Source: Blasia pusilla (taxonomy: Eukaryota > Marchantiophyta > Marchantiopsida > Blasiales). From it: DNA of 64,000 bases. Position 1 is the first letter of the stretch, and every line of letters starts with the position of its first letter. Shown here in pieces: positions 17,396 through 29,431 of the stretch. The notes beneath the pieces were generated by a model. It saw only the letters and a list, made by a program, of their open reading frames with translations. It did not search any database and was not told where the DNA came from. The stretch covers positions 13,392,001-13,456,000 of the forward strand of contig CM114274.1 in NCBI GenBank assembly GCA_050084515.1, written 5' to 3'. The translations under genes and the position numbers were made by a program.

Positions 17396-17734
17396 TACAC
17401 ATCTCGGACACATCCATCGTCCCGTGGGAACCACATCAAGAGGGGGGGTCAGACATGACATATGCCACCCTCGAGAACAACCATCACATACCAACATGGT
17501 GGCTGCACCCCTCGCAGATCCACACAACATACACCTCAAGCCTGCAGGTACCACTGCCAAGCTTGCCAAGGGGCCCGCGACCCTATCCGGACCTCCCACG
17601 TCGAGGGGGGGAGGGAGGGGGGGGAGGCGCAGCGCACCTATCTGCGCGCCTCCCACCTCGGGAGGGGAGAGGGGGAGGGGGCGCCTATCACGCGCCCGCC
17701 GTCCACCCACCGTCCGCGCCCCGCCGTCTGCCAC
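17396..17734 (-). pseudogene. PHD-finger fragment in a GC-rich, proline-rich frame
   Basis: The minus-strand frame ends with a textbook PHD zinc finger (17396-17536). Its ligands are CMLC, then CDGC, then WHMSC and finally CPRC, with the usual CLTPPLDVVP turn before the last pair. A Pro/Gly/Arg-rich low-complexity stretch precedes it, and a TAG follows one residue after the last cysteine pair. PHD fingers read histone H3 tails in chromatin proteins, and some plant retroelement polyproteins also carry one. No neighbouring exon, SET domain or other domain was found, so I treat it as a fragment. It may have been captured by, or belong to, a mobile element. The finger itself is clear; its origin and functional state are not. 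Confidence 0.6.
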
Positions 17735-18250
17735 GCGCCCACCCGTCCGTTCTCGCCGTCCGCCATCCGCCCACGCCCGACTGTCGTGCGGTTCGCCGCC
17801 CGCCGTCTCGCGCGCCGCCTAAATTTTTGCGACCTAACTCTAGCCGCTTTACTTGATGACCCCAGCGGCCCCGGTGCCGCAAGACCCAAACTCGCCGTTC
17901 CTTTCTCTCGACGCCTTCACTTCACTTGTACACCCGACGCCCCACCACACGCTACACTCGGTTCTTTGTCCCCAACAATCCGCACCAAAGCAAAATCTGA
18001 GAAAAATGGACAGCGCTCACGGCCTTCCGAACTGAAAAAATGACACACAACGTCACACACACGTCTCCAGGGGCTCCCGACCAAGGCAACTCGCTTGCCT
18101 ACCTGCAAACAACGAATTCCCACCAGCCCCCTGACATCTTTCTCATGTAAAAATAAAGAGTAGTCAAAACGGCACACCCGGCCTAAAACTCCACTCCTCA
18201 ATCTACATCGGCATATCGAGCCTCGTCCACCTTGTGCTATCAAGGAATCC
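17560..18250. other. GC-rich island without a recognised gene
   Basis: This is a strongly GC-rich block with G-runs (about 17605-17630) and CGCCC repeats. Several long overlapping frames on both strands arise from base composition alone and carry no domain apart from the PHD finger at its left end. Confidence 0.4.
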
Positions 18251-18671
18251 GGACGCTAGCACCCTAGTCCTAGCTCACACACATACAAGGGAGGTGCTCC
18301 AACGGCCCAACATGAGAAAGATGGCTTAAGAAAGCCATCTTCCTCTCTTATATAGGTTGGGAAGAGCCAAAATGCTCTTCTCCTAAAAATAGCCCTTCCC
18401 TTGGTAACTTGTGTGCACAGGTTACCAGGGGCAGGTGATCTGGTCAACAAGTCACCCGGCTGTAAAAGACCTCAACATGAAAGTCGTCAGAAACGACGTT
18501 CCTGACACAATGGACCTATCCTCAACCTCATCCGACAATGTGGGACAAAGTTACACTCAAGATAGTCCGCTGGCTCCTACGTCCTATCCATGATAGATCT
18601 CGGCCTATCGGCTACTCAGATGTGACACCTTCCATCCACACTTACCTAGCTTAGCTCTTGCATCTATGTTA

Positions 18672-18836
18672 TACCTCTTAGGACCCGTAAGGGAAGGATA
18701 CCTCATTAATAACTTCACTCTCTTTACCAATTTTCAGACCCCGTTATGGTGACAAAAATATTTTTGAAAAAAGTTTAGTTACACATGTTGAAGAGAGAAG
18801 CAACTTCAGAAAACTGCATCTTCCAATTAGTATATA
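18672..18836 (-). mobile_element. Older Helitron-like copy, interrupted at its 5' tip
   Basis: It resembles the element at 4231-4500, sharing the CCCGTAAGGGA block, the TTTTTGAAAAAAGT-like block and GCATCTTCCAATTAGTATATA at the right edge. Where the 4231 copy continues to ATAGA|T, this one stops at ATATA and runs straight into CTAG, the first base of the next Helitron. Left border approximate. Confidence 0.4.
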
Positions 18837-19007
18837 CTAGTATATTTCTTGTGCTATACACGAATGAAAGGGCACATCGCCTATTAAACCGGTTATGCCT
18901 AAACCTGTTAAACACTACATGTGTCAGCACTTGAGGAAACAAAAATGTACACGTGTCAACAAAATAGGAAGGGGTTCTCAAACCTCATCTTTTTTTAACA
19001 ATATAGA
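18837..19007 (-). mobile_element. Short complete Helitron-like element, 171 bp
   Basis: On the minus strand it starts TCTATATTGTTAAAAAAAG and ends ATACTAG, flanked by host A and T. Its 3' hairpin block reads GTGTATAGCAC. It shares internal ACACGTGTCAAC and GAGGTTTGAGAACC-like 5' subterminal sequence with other family members. It sits exactly at the 5' tip of the older copy at 18672-18836. Confidence 0.65.
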
Positions 19008-19790
19008 TATTATTAATACAACAAGGGTCTCTCTTGGGTTGAATCTATGTTATTCTTGAAGGATACCCTCTTAATTTTCAAACACTTCTCCTCTTGACAT
19101 CTGGCCATCTTGGCCAATAGGATTGCTCAACCTCTCAACCAATAAGATCGTTTAAAGTCAATGTAAAAAGGACACTTAATCATTTTTTTCATTGGTTAAG
19201 TCATTACTTTTAGTTTTTATATTAATGATGGGTAATTTAAATTTTCAATCATTAACCCCTGCATAGCATTTGTATTATCATTAACTCCAAAAGCAGAGAA
19301 AATCTATGGCATAATCCGCTATAGAGATGTAAATACAATCCTCCAATATTCTAGCGCAAAATTCATCCCAATATGGCTTAGATACATTCAACATGCATAT
19401 TGTGCTTCCAATAAAGAGATCTAAATCAATATAAAACCAAAGATAAATATAAGATCTTCATGTAAATCCTAGCCCATTCTCACAAAACTACACGCAGGGT
19501 CAATTTACAAGTCCCAAAAGTTGCAAAAAAATTCACAATTTAATCATACTACAATCACAAGCTTGTGAGTTCGCCACTTGAAAAGTAATCACAAAGTAGA
19601 AAAATCAACTCACAATTCACAAGTGTTCTTTACATCATTTTCTTACACTCGTAGTTCAATCAAAATTAATTTACAAACGACATGTAAGCTACTTGCAAAC
19701 CATATTTTTGCAACTTTGTGAGTGAATTGTGGGATTTTTCAATTCTAAAAAGTCATTTTGATTATACGCAAGTAACTCATGACTGACTTT
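19008..19790. other. AT-rich intergenic DNA, no gene recognised
   Basis: No exon, RNA gene or repeat border recognised. It may include decayed downstream parts of the gypsy element on the minus strand that follows. Confidence 0.35.
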
Positions 19791-19799
19791 AAAAAAACT

Positions 19800-20570
19800 C
19801 ATAAAAAGGCAAAACATATTGGCAGTCATGGGTATTCACTTAACAAGGTTATTAACCAAACACTTTATTTATTCAAATCCTCCTTGACACTCTTCATACC
19901 ATCAATACACTCTCGCTTTTCGAGTCAAGTAATAGAGGAGTCAAGGAACCTTGGGAAACTCTTAAATATATCTTCAATAGAAACACTTAGTCACAGATCC
20001 CAAAAAATGATTGTGCCTCAATCAAGTTCCTTGGTGTTGGCCATCACTTAATTGATAGCCTCGAGCTTATCATGATTGGGTCTTATCCCTTCCAGTGTCA
20101 TCATGTATCCAAAATATATAAGGATTTCATTGACGAACACCACTACTTCCATATCCAAAAAATCTTGAAAAATACAATTCATGAGGTCCATAAAAGTAGC
20201 AGTCGTATTGGTTAATCCGAAGGGTATCATTAAGAACTTGTAGAATCTGAATCTCATCCTCATTGTAGTTTTGTGTTCATCCCCTTTTCAATTTGGATTC
20301 GCTAATAATCTTTCCTTAAAGTAATGTTGGAAAAATACCTAGACCCCACCATCGTATCAAACAAGTCATACATCTGCCAAGGGAAATGAATACTTATTCT
20401 TCATGGCCTTTATATTCTCAACGCCTTAAAGTCCTTGCAAAAATGCATAGACCCATTTGTTTTTTAGATGAAAAGGGAAGGAGATCCAAATGCCGATTTT
20501 CTTGGATGAATAAAATCACTTTCTTCTAATGCCTCAATGACAATTAATGTGCCAAAATAAAATTTCCTTT
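19800..20570 (-). pseudogene. Ty3/gypsy reverse transcriptase remnant, minus strand
   Basis: Reading the minus strand from about 20570 downward gives, in order: a finger region (IHPRKSAFGSPSLF, then GSMHFCKDF), FPLADVYDLFDTM with GSRYFSNITLR, IQIEKGM, FLMIPFGLTNTTATF, and VVVFVNEILIYF. The last is the FIDD-type catalytic box with both catalytic aspartates lost. It then jumps directly to MTLEGIRPNHDKLEAI, the segment just before the connection domain, so an internal deletion is present. Weak connection-domain similarity (QSFFGI) continues to about 19800. At least two stops and a frameshift interrupt it. No LTRs were identified. Confidence 0.8.
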
Positions 20571-21845
20571 TTTGGGGGAGTGATTCTCTATGAGTTCCTC
20601 ACAACTGTGACAGTTCAAACTTCAAGTTCAATCTTATGAGCAAATGTCACTCCTAGGCTGAAACCCTTTTGGAAGTTCCCTAATTAAGACATCCCCAAAA
20701 CCTTCCAAGATTTTCCTCACACTAGGCATGAGATTCCCCTTTTCATCTATCACGGTCAATATTCCATCCGATTTGTAATCCAAATTCTCCACATGACTCT
20801 CCAAACTTGGAAACCCCCTTTGAGACCCTTCTCAAAAAAAATTCACTAAAATCAAGTAAATTTGTGCCCTCAAAATTCAGGGGAACAAATTTATGCCCTA
20901 AATCTTAAGAATCCTTGTGGTATTTTCATTTTTGAGAGGAACGTGTAATATGCCTTTGGCAGCATGGCCTCCACGGATTCAAAGACACGATTGGAATCTA
21001 ACATGTCTTTTGAAAATGAATAATGAAGCTTGCTATAGAACCCTCAAGTTGCATTTTCAAAAATATAATCCTTGCTTAGATTGTTTGATCCTAGGGCGTT
21101 AAACACCGCTTCATTTATGTTGTGAGCAACCCCAATATGGCTCGATAGTATTTCGGTCCTTACATAATTCTTGATACCATGTGAGTGACTATGCCTCCAA
21201 CTTCACAGAGTTGACTCCCAACCTAGCTTTAGGAACTCGGTTAGTCTTCAACATGTGCTACGGAACTTGATTGTAGTCACTTTTATGATTCTTGTAGCCG
21301 AGCGCGAGACTATGTTGTAGGCCTTGGTAGGGAAGCTTTGTGTGTAGTTAGATATGGAGAGGCCAAGAGTGACTTGTTAGCCTCCATTGCTGACTTGTGT
21401 ATACATGCCACCCTCAGGGAGATTTCTTGGAATATTCTTGGAGATTCTTGATTTATTAGGAATCTATGGTGCATGTTGAGATGGCATAGTGCACAAAGGT
21501 CACCCTTTTGGAACTGTCATGGCTTTGAGAAGGGTAAACCTCAAGGGAATGCTTGGAGAGACTCATCTTTCCATAATTGAATCTTCCAAGCATAGGCTAG
21601 GGTAGAATGATGCATGCATTAGACATGGATTCACTCATGTTGAGGGAGGGATGAGGGGGCCTTGTTTTGCTTGATTGAGATTCATAGTAATTGGAGATTG
21701 GTTTGTTTCCTATATTGTGTGGCCTTCTTGTGTGATGATGTACATGTGGATGTGGTGAGTATTTGTTATGTCATTATTATGTTGATGTATATTGGTGTGT
21801 GTATGACAACGATGTATGTTGTGACTTGCCAATGACATGTAGGAT
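20571..21845. other. Decayed transposon DNA or possible LTR region, no gene
   Basis: No recognisable domain. The left part would correspond to gag/protease of the minus-strand gypsy element, if intact. The right part may include a 5' LTR of the following plus-strand element, because a degenerate primer-binding-site-like string (TTGGTGTTACAACAGAG) occurs near 21852. I could not find a matching 3' LTR. Confidence 0.3.
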
Positions 21846-23301
21846 AAGTTTGGTGTTACAACAGAGTTAGGGTCAATTTTTCAATTCTCGAGGAGCATCA
21901 TACATAAATATTTTTATTCCAAGATATCCATCCTAATCCTTATCCAACACTTGTAAGGGTTTTTTTTGTGTTGGATACATGTTTTACTTTGTGCTACATG
22001 TATCTTGCACCAAGAACTTCTATATGTCCATGCAATGGACATGCCTATGGTTGATAACCCCCATGAAGAGGAGTGTCATGTTGGCCACACCATTTTGTAA
22101 AAGTGGGATGCCTTTGTGAGGCTAGAATGAGGATCTTTGATATAGTGCTAATGAGCACCTATGGATGGCTTGAATAGGTTAGAAGAGTCCAATTAAGGTA
22201 ACAAGGTATGCAACATTGTAATCCTTGGACAACACATCGATTGTGTGATAATTTTCAGAGGAGGGTGTGAGACTATTGGATCTCTTTAAAGGGATAAAGA
22301 TTATGATGGATGTTGTGTTATAGGTAGGTCTTTGCGTATAATAATAGTCATATTTGGAGTGAGATGAGACTGCAAGGCAAGTCTCACTTAGACATATAGT
22401 GTAGTGGAGACTATGTTTTCCCTACATTTTACCCGCATCAGTAGTGCAAGGTTTTCAGAGATCCTTATCAAAGAACATATCACTATTGGGCACATGGGGG
22501 TAGGATTTAGATCATATGTATACCATTCAATTGGCCATTGCCAGTAAGCTACGTCGTTGCCAGTCGAGTGTTGGACAAGAGGATGGATAGGTCCAAGTTG
22601 TTTTGGGAGATGGTAAGGAATGACAACCACTATAGTTGGCGTCGTGTATACTCACCGAGGAGTACTAATAGTAGAGATGTATGAGTTGACTACAAATAAG
22701 CAATTGAATATTGTTGGTACTCATGGGTTTGCATTGTAGCAACCACATCCCACATTGAATTGTCTTAGTGTAGTCATGATGGAGACCTAGGAACCAAAGA
22801 TATACTGGTCCTAAGGTGAAAGGAGTGTTTTTAGGGTACATTAGTTTTTGAGGAGTCACATGAACTTTTTTGCATTTTATATGCATAATTTAGGTATGCG
22901 AAAGGATCTTGGGGTTCGCATTGAGTTGGCCAGTGACGCATTGATCTTTCTATAAACTACATATACAATAATAAGAAGAGGGACATGATTGAGAGCAAGA
23001 GGCAAGACTTGGTTCAAACTAATAAAGATCTTGTATGGAGAATATGTATCTATCACGCTTATATCCGCCAAGATGGATGGATGGATGAGTGGAGATTACT
23101 TATTTATCAATTAGCAAACAAAGTCTGATATATATGCAATGCCCACTCTTAAGGAGATCTTTGGGCATGCAAAGGTCTGTAATTCATTAGATCTCTACGT
23201 TGGATACCATCAATTGTCTATTGGAGTGGAAGGCATGTAGAAGAAATTTTTTTTGGAAAGATGATTGTTTTTACTAGTGGCCATTTCTTACCATTTTTGT
23301 T

Positions 23302-23946
23302 AAGGAACATACCAATAGAGTTTTAGAGAGTCATGGATATGGTCTTTGGCAGGTTTTACAAGTTCTTATATAACTAGATTGAGTATTTGGGTTATACAAT
23401 ATACCTTAGTAGATTTTGTGTTCAATAGAAAACAGTAGAGGCTATCAAGGTTACATATGAACAAAGATCTTGTCCTTGGATATGTCCATGTCTTTGGACT
23501 TACGTCTATCTTATATAAGGAACATACCAATAGAGTTTTAGAGAGTCATGGATATGGTCTTTGGCAGGTTTTACAAGTTCTTATATAACTAGATTGAGTA
23601 TTTGGGTTATACAATATACCTTAGTAGATTTTGTGTTCAATAGAAAACAGTAGAGGCTATCAAGGTTACATATGAACAAAGATCTTGTCCCTGGATATGT
23701 CCATGTCTTTGGACTTACGTCTATCTTATATAAGGAACATACCAATAGAGTTTTAGAGAGTCATGGATATGGTCTTTGGCAGGTTTTACAAGTTCTTATA
23801 TAACTAGATTGAGTATTTGGGTTATACAATATACCTTAGTAGATTTTGTGTTCAATAGAAAACAGTAGAGGCTATCAAGGTTACATATGAACAAAGATCT
23901 TGTCCCTGGATATGTCCATGTCTTTGGACTTACGTCTATCTTATAT
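23302..23946 (+). repeat. Three tandem copies of a 215-bp unit inside a gypsy RT remnant
   Basis: Units start at 23302, 23517 and 23732, each with AAGGAACATACCAATAG, and the next AAGG is at 23947. The spacing is exactly 215 bp each time. The only difference I can see is one base (CTTGG in unit 1 against CCTGG in units 2 and 3). Each unit encodes the same RT-derived segment. Confidence 0.97.
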
Positions 23947-24806
23947 AAGGACTTATCCATATGGGCCCCATCTCCCCCTTCTTTCTCATCCAACCCCCCC
24001 CCCCTTTTCCTTTGTGATTTGCACTTTGGTGTTTCTTCCCCCTGCGACCTCCACTCTTTCCCCCCTTATTGCCCCTTCCACCCACCCTTGCCCTGGATTT
24101 CACCACAAACTATAAATATGGGCCCCAACTTTTGCAATTCATGTTGGTGGATATGTCCAAACTTATCCATTTTTGTGCAACCATGGAGGTTATCTCCCAC
24201 ATTCCATGCTCTATGGATCTGAGTCGGGTTCGTGCATTTATCAAATTGGAAAACTTAATTTATTGGAGAGAGGGGAGGGGGGGAGGGATGATGTCAAAGG
24301 CATGCTGAGGCCCAGGTGTGGCATGGATATGGACATATACATGTGCAACCTTGGAGCCAACATATGTTTTATAGATTTGGGAGGATGATAGGATAAGAAG
24401 TGTGCCTCATCCTTTGGAGAGAGCATGATTGGTGCACATACCCATGAGGAGTTTCAAAATTTTTGGAGTGAAGCAAACATATAGCTTGCTCTAGGCATAA
24501 TCTTGATGGCAAGCATGTAGATAAATGTATAAGAGTTTGTTATCAAGTGCATGGTGTGTGATCGGGTCAGAGCATCACTAATGTCAATGATTCGACTCCA
24601 CAATTACATCCTATGAATTATGGGTCTAGATTATTGATAGAGTTTGGATTTTGGAAGGCCTTAGCCATTGTCTGATTTTCACAATCAATATGTGTTGTAG
24701 ATGGTTGAATATTTCTCAAAGTTGATAGAGTTGGGTTGTATTTTTTGAAAAAGTAAGTGAGGGAGTAGTGTGTGCATTCCTAGATTGAGAGTTGAGTTAG
24801 TAGGGT

Positions 24807-24905
24807 GCACCAATGGAGGTGTTGACAAACCAAGGTACCGAATTTTGCGGGGAGTTTCATGCCTTACATGATCAAGCATTGATCAACCAACACAACACTT
24901 TGTGA
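24807..24905 (+). pseudogene. Gypsy integrase core fragment
   Basis: The frame gives MEVLTNQGTEFCGEF followed by DQALINQHNT, matching the integrase segment around the second catalytic aspartate, which here reads TNQG instead of TDQG. A stop follows. It is part of the element 21850-25280. Confidence 0.75.
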
Positions 24906-25429
24906 GATCATTGTGAGGTGGATGGTTTCCCTTGATTCACCATTATAGTGTGTGGGGTTGAGGATGTGATATGTGTGTAGAGGGTACCAAGAAAAGGGCT
25001 TGGAGATATTTCAGTAAATGATTGTATGTGTGCATATATCATGATTAAGTATGGTGTCTTATGTTTATGTGTGTATGGACGGTGATAACTATGTGTATGA
25101 TTATCCTTGATGCGACGCACAAACTCATGATAGGTAGCAACGCTTTCCGCTATAATATATCCATCAACCTTGGATGGACACTCGAAGCTTGCGGTGGATT
25201 GGGGAGAGCATGTGGAAGCATAGGATTCATGTTCCAAGAATACCCACACAATAAGGGAGGGAGCATATCCTCTTAAATTTGGGGATTTTTTTAGACCGGT
25301 ATCCTAAGCTCTAATGGGAGATTTGAAACACCACATCTCTCGAGCTCTCGAGTTTGTTTTTTAAGCCAAACTTTGCCTTTAAAAAAAGATACTTAAGATA
25401 TGAGAAAATGACAAGCAATAGCCGGAAAG

Positions 25430-26335
25430 CCATATTTTGGCCGGTGAGGGAGTCGCCATGATGGCCCCTGCCCCTACTGGACGGAGTGGACGAATATCTG
25501 AACGTTGGATAGAGAGAAGTCAGAGCACTGCGAGGATGTACCACAGTCGGGTGCGATCTACGCAGTCGAAAGTGGACGGGGCAACTACTCTCCGTCCGGA
25601 GGCGCACAGACGCAGAGCGCAGAGGGGATATGGCTCCCCCCCACTCCCATACATGGGTCGCAAACGCGGAGACACGTGGCTCTCGGGCTCCATCGAGTTC
25701 TGGCGCGATCCCATGCTCGAGCACCATACAACTACATGCATGGATGTATGCGCATGCCATCGCAGCGGTAACGCTATCCACAGCCCATCCTCTACATCGC
25801 CCGCGTCGTCGGATGGCGCCCATCCGACGTCTCTGCGGGTTGAAATCCCCAAGGCACCATAGCCACAGACTGCTGCGTGCTCCCGGGGCTCCGACGGACG
25901 GACGGACGGACGGACGGATGGACGGAGCGGCGGACGGTACGCCGTGCTCTGTAGCTGCCCGTGCCCCCGAGGGAGCGAGGGAGCGAGAGAGCGAGCGAGA
26001 GAGGGAGAGAGAGAGAGGAGGGAAGAGGGAGGCCGCAGTGACATGTTGGTTCGTTGGTCGGGTGCGACGTCTCACGATCTTTTCTTCGCGATTTCACTCA
26101 GTGTGGCGAAAGGGCCGAGGAAAGGTCGAATTCCTGGAGAATCTGCGCGCTCGTGAACAGAGAGCGCTTCGGTAGCACGAAGCGCTGCGCGGTAGAGGCG
26201 GAGGAGAGGGGGAGGAGGAGGAGGAGGAGGGATTGGAGGTAAGGGAAGGGAAGGGAAGGGAGGAGGAGGAGGAGGAGGAGGAGGAGGAGGAAGTGGGTTG
26301 GAAAGGTTGGGGAGGAGGAGCGAGGAGGCATTGCC
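25430..26335 (+). promoter_or_regulatory. GC-rich 5' flank of thioredoxin m with microsatellites
   Basis: This region upstream of the thioredoxin start is GC-rich. It holds (GACG)n at about 25891-25923, an impure (GA)n at about 25970-26020, and (GGA)n blocks at about 26200-26290. Long open frames on both strands are low-complexity by-products. It likely contains the promoter and 5' UTR, but no core promoter element was identified with confidence. Confidence 0.4.
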
Positions 26336-27698
26336 ATGGCGGCGGTGCTGGAGGTGGGAGCGGTAGCAGGAGCGATGGCATGCAGACCATTGCAAGGGGT
26401 GGGAGCGGTGAGTAGTTCGGGAGTAGTGGTGGCCGCGTCGCCGTTGAGATTGAGCCATTCGTCGGGTAGGGCGAGCCTGCCGGTGTGCAGGGGGTTGAGG
26501 GTGAGCTTGAGTGGAGGAAGGTCTGCGCGCGGAGCTGCGGTTGGCCGCTCGTCCTCTGCTCAGGGCAGCCGAGGAATTGTGTGCGAAGCGCAGGAGACCG
26601 TCACCGGAGGTAGTTCGTACAGAATCCAATTGGCTGAATTTGCTTCTTGTTGAATTCGTCAGGGTTTCTAACTGCGCGTGTTCTATGCGTCGTGAATCTG
26701 ATGTTAGTTGCTGCGGAAGTTGACAGTAGAGCCGTGGCATTGGAATCGGAGCCTCGTCCGATTTGAACTAGGGGTTTGCATTGCGCCGGGAGAACCGCTC
26801 CACTTTCATGTGTACCTTTTCCGTCTTGTGCCATTTGCCTTTCGCGAAGCCATTGCACTTTGAATCGGTGGATCGTGAGCCCCATCCTCCTTTCCCCTTC
26901 CATTTCTGTCGAGCTATCCGGTAGAGTAGCGTGGGCCACGCGCGCAGAATTAAGAAACGGTCCTGAACTCTCGAATGCACAGGACGGTTTCCTCATCCCA
27001 TACATCTTTTCGACTGCCAATGCTTTTTTATCTCCTACTCGTTCAACCCGTGCCTTCTCTGAGGCCTGTGGTTGTGAATCCGAGTCCTCTTGATCGCAAT
27101 ACTGATGGTCATACACAATGAAATATCCTCCTAGCGCGTGCGAAGTTAGACTTTATGCGTTCCTGAGAATTGTGGTTTTACCAAGCGTCTTTGAATTATG
27201 CGTCGCTGACTAACAGTTGTTGGGACTGGGAAGAAATCTTGCATGACTGTCGGACCGAAAATGGTTGTCGTAAACCCGTCGCAAGCGCCCAGAATTCCTT
27301 GGAGGTTTCGGCGTTTTCGGCGAGCGTATGACGAAAGCCTATCTAACTTTTGTGGAGTGCGTCTGAAAAATGGTGCAGCCGGAGTAGTGTCTGACCAAAC
27401 CTTCCAAAAGTTGGTGTTGGAGAGCGATGTCCCCGTGCTGGTAGACTTCTGGGCTCCCTGGTGCGGTCCCTGCCGGATGATTGCTCCCATCATCGATGAA
27501 CTCGCAAGGCAGTACGCCGGAAAGATTAGGTGCTTGAAACTGAACACAGACGAAAGCCCTTACATCGCGACCGAGTACGGTATTCGAAGCATTCCTACCG
27601 TGATGATTTTCAAGAGAGGTGAAAAGAAGGATACGGTCATTGGAGCAGTTCCCAAGTCCACCTTGACAGCAACAATTGAGAAGTACCTTGACTGGTAA
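26336..27698 (+). CDS. TRXM: Thioredoxin m, chloroplast-targeted
   Basis: Two exons, 26336-26609 and 27379-27698, join in phase (1+2) across a GT-AG intron to give 197 aa. Residues 1 to about 85 are rich in Ala, Ser, Gly, Arg and Val with few acidic residues, as expected of a chloroplast transit peptide. The thioredoxin fold follows: [29 protein letters not shown] with the redox pair C120/C123, the buried aspartate in VLVDFW, and SIPTVMIF with the cis-proline. The C terminus TIEKYLDW is typical of m-type thioredoxins. In chloroplasts these are reduced by ferredoxin-thioredoxin reductase and activate Calvin-cycle, NADP-MDH and other targets. A longer frame open upstream of the acceptor (from 27243) is intron read-through, since it lacks a transit peptide. 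Type m fits better than x or y from the active-site surroundings. Confidence 0.92.
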
Positions 27699-28932
27699 GA
27701 ATCTCGGAGGAATGGAAGAATGGGTTTAATTGTATATTAGAGTGAAGGGATACTTCTGTATGGTTGTCCTTCATGTAAAGGGAGATGGATTTGGACACAC
27801 TCTGCAGATGGTTTCTTGGTGTACTATTACTCTGTCAGCCAAGGCTAGCTTCCCAGTCGACCAGCTTGGGTACTCGTAGATCGTTGTGTTGAGTAGCCCA
27901 TGTTTGTCATGACAATCTTGTGCTGGAGCCACTCTGAAGGCATCGGGTATGCCCCATGTAACACTTCTTGCGGTTAATTCATCGGCACGACGTTTCTTTG
28001 AGGCATCCCAGTCTTGCAGCAAGCAAGACTCTCGTCTCCTGCTGCTACTTATTGTCAGGCCAACTGCAGCGGATTTTGAACCCCCTGCTTCCTAGACCCA
28101 CCCAGTTGTACTCCGTCCAAATGATAGAGAAGATACATGTGCACTTCCATTTCGTCGTCTGTTCCATGTACATCGAAACTCCTAAAATTGAGCAAAGCTG
28201 TTGTGGTTGGTAGTGTGGCTCCCGAGAAACAAACGTGATAGTTGTTCATCCTGTCTGACCCTTCATCTCCAACCCAGACAAAGGCTGGTAGGATCCGTAT
28301 TCAATGCACTTGCGGGGAAAGAAAGATAATAGCAGAGGTTTGGCGGAATTTGTATGTTACCACATCTCTTCTGATATTCGTATTCTCCAGATGGGCGGCG
28401 CAAGTCAATTCAGGGGTATGCTAATGGCTAGGGGACCTCATGACAACACTCCATCGATATGCTGGAGTTATCTGGTCCACCAGTGTATTTATGTTGGAAA
28501 GCCATTAAGTTCTACCAGGGAGCCTCTTTCTTACAACAATTTCTAGCTGTGAGTTGGATTCTTTGGGGCCTTGTTGCTCCAAATTTTCAGACGTGACGTG
28601 CACCATTAGATCAGTTGACACAAAGTTTTGATTAAAGCTAGGTGCTCGACATAATCGTGCAGCTTGTATTCTAAATAAGGTCGAAGGGTTTGAATCCTTT
28701 TTCACCAGTGGAGAAACCCTTCGGGACTTTGTGTAAGGTATGAGATTCAAGCACCTGTGTCTCACTGTGTTCAATGTTACAGTGAATTACTGAGACTCAA
28801 GTTCCGCCAATTCTTCTGCCCTCCAAACTACCGTCCACCTGGAAATCCATCAATTACGAAACTCCTTCTTCCGATGCTTGGATACAAGACCCCCCATCAC
28901 TCTTTTTTTGAAGTCGAGCGTGAGGACCCAAC

Positions 28933-28968
28933 CTCCATCTCTCTTGGACGCACCCAAGAGAGATGGAG
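28933..28968. repeat. Inverted repeat, 15-bp perfect arms, 6-bp loop
   Basis: Arms CTCCATCTCTCTTGG (28933-28947) and CCAAGAGAGATGGAG (28954-28968) are exact reverse complements around ACGCAC. Confidence 0.95.
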
Positions 28969-29431
28969 TGATCGGACCAGGGAATGGCTGAATGTGGTCA
29001 TGATTTCACCAAGGTCTATGATCAGAGTATCTCATCGTTTCTCATCGGCTGGTCTGACTTCAATGCTCACCATGCCCAACCCAAGATATGCGGTGCTTAC
29101 AATTCATCTACAGCGATTGGCTGTTTCTTCCACCTCCCACACCCAATCACTCTCGTTCCGGATAGTCGTGTTCTCTCTTGTTGAGGTGCCATGAGACCCC
29201 TTCCCCTGATTCGAGTGGGGCCACGAGGACAGCCGCAGAGCCCTGTTCCTAGACCGGAGAAGACATGGCCCTACCCAATCGGACGACATGATGGATCGTC
29301 TAGACTGACTCTGGGTGGAACAGCTCGAGTGCCCCTGCGGGTGGGTTCCCAACTTCCTCAGGCCATAGCATCTCGTGATTATGCGGACATCCTCTTAATA
29401 TATTCACCATCCGGAATAGACCGAGTTTCCT

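Larger units (their letters stand above)
21850..25280 (+). mobile_element. Decayed Ty3/gypsy element, plus strand
   Basis: The order of remnants fits a gypsy element: reverse transcriptase at about 23137-23460, then integrase at about 24807-24905. The RT part reads MPTLKEIF, GHAKVCNSLDLYVGYHQLSIG and, after shifts, RVMDMVFGRFYKFL and IEYLGYTIY. The integrase part reads GAPMEVLTNQGTEFCGEF and HDQALIN, the second-aspartate region of the DDE core. Many stops interrupt both. The RT stretch has been locally triplicated (see the 215-bp repeat). A possible primer-binding site lies near 21852. Borders are inferred and no LTR pair was confirmed. Confidence 0.55.

Noticed and set aside
23302-23946. Possible CRISPR-like array
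   Set aside because: The units are contiguous 215-bp copies without spacers, in a eukaryotic transposon.
25311-26075. 254-codon minus-strand frame and several long overlapping frames upstream of thioredoxin m
   Set aside because: Low-complexity Arg/Ser/Pro translation of GA, GACG and GGA microsatellites. Frames are open on both strands and no domain is present.
27243-27378. Extended N-terminal reading frame of thioredoxin
   Set aside because: Intron read-through. Splicing at 27378|27379 joins exactly in phase with the transit-peptide exon and gives the family-typical length.
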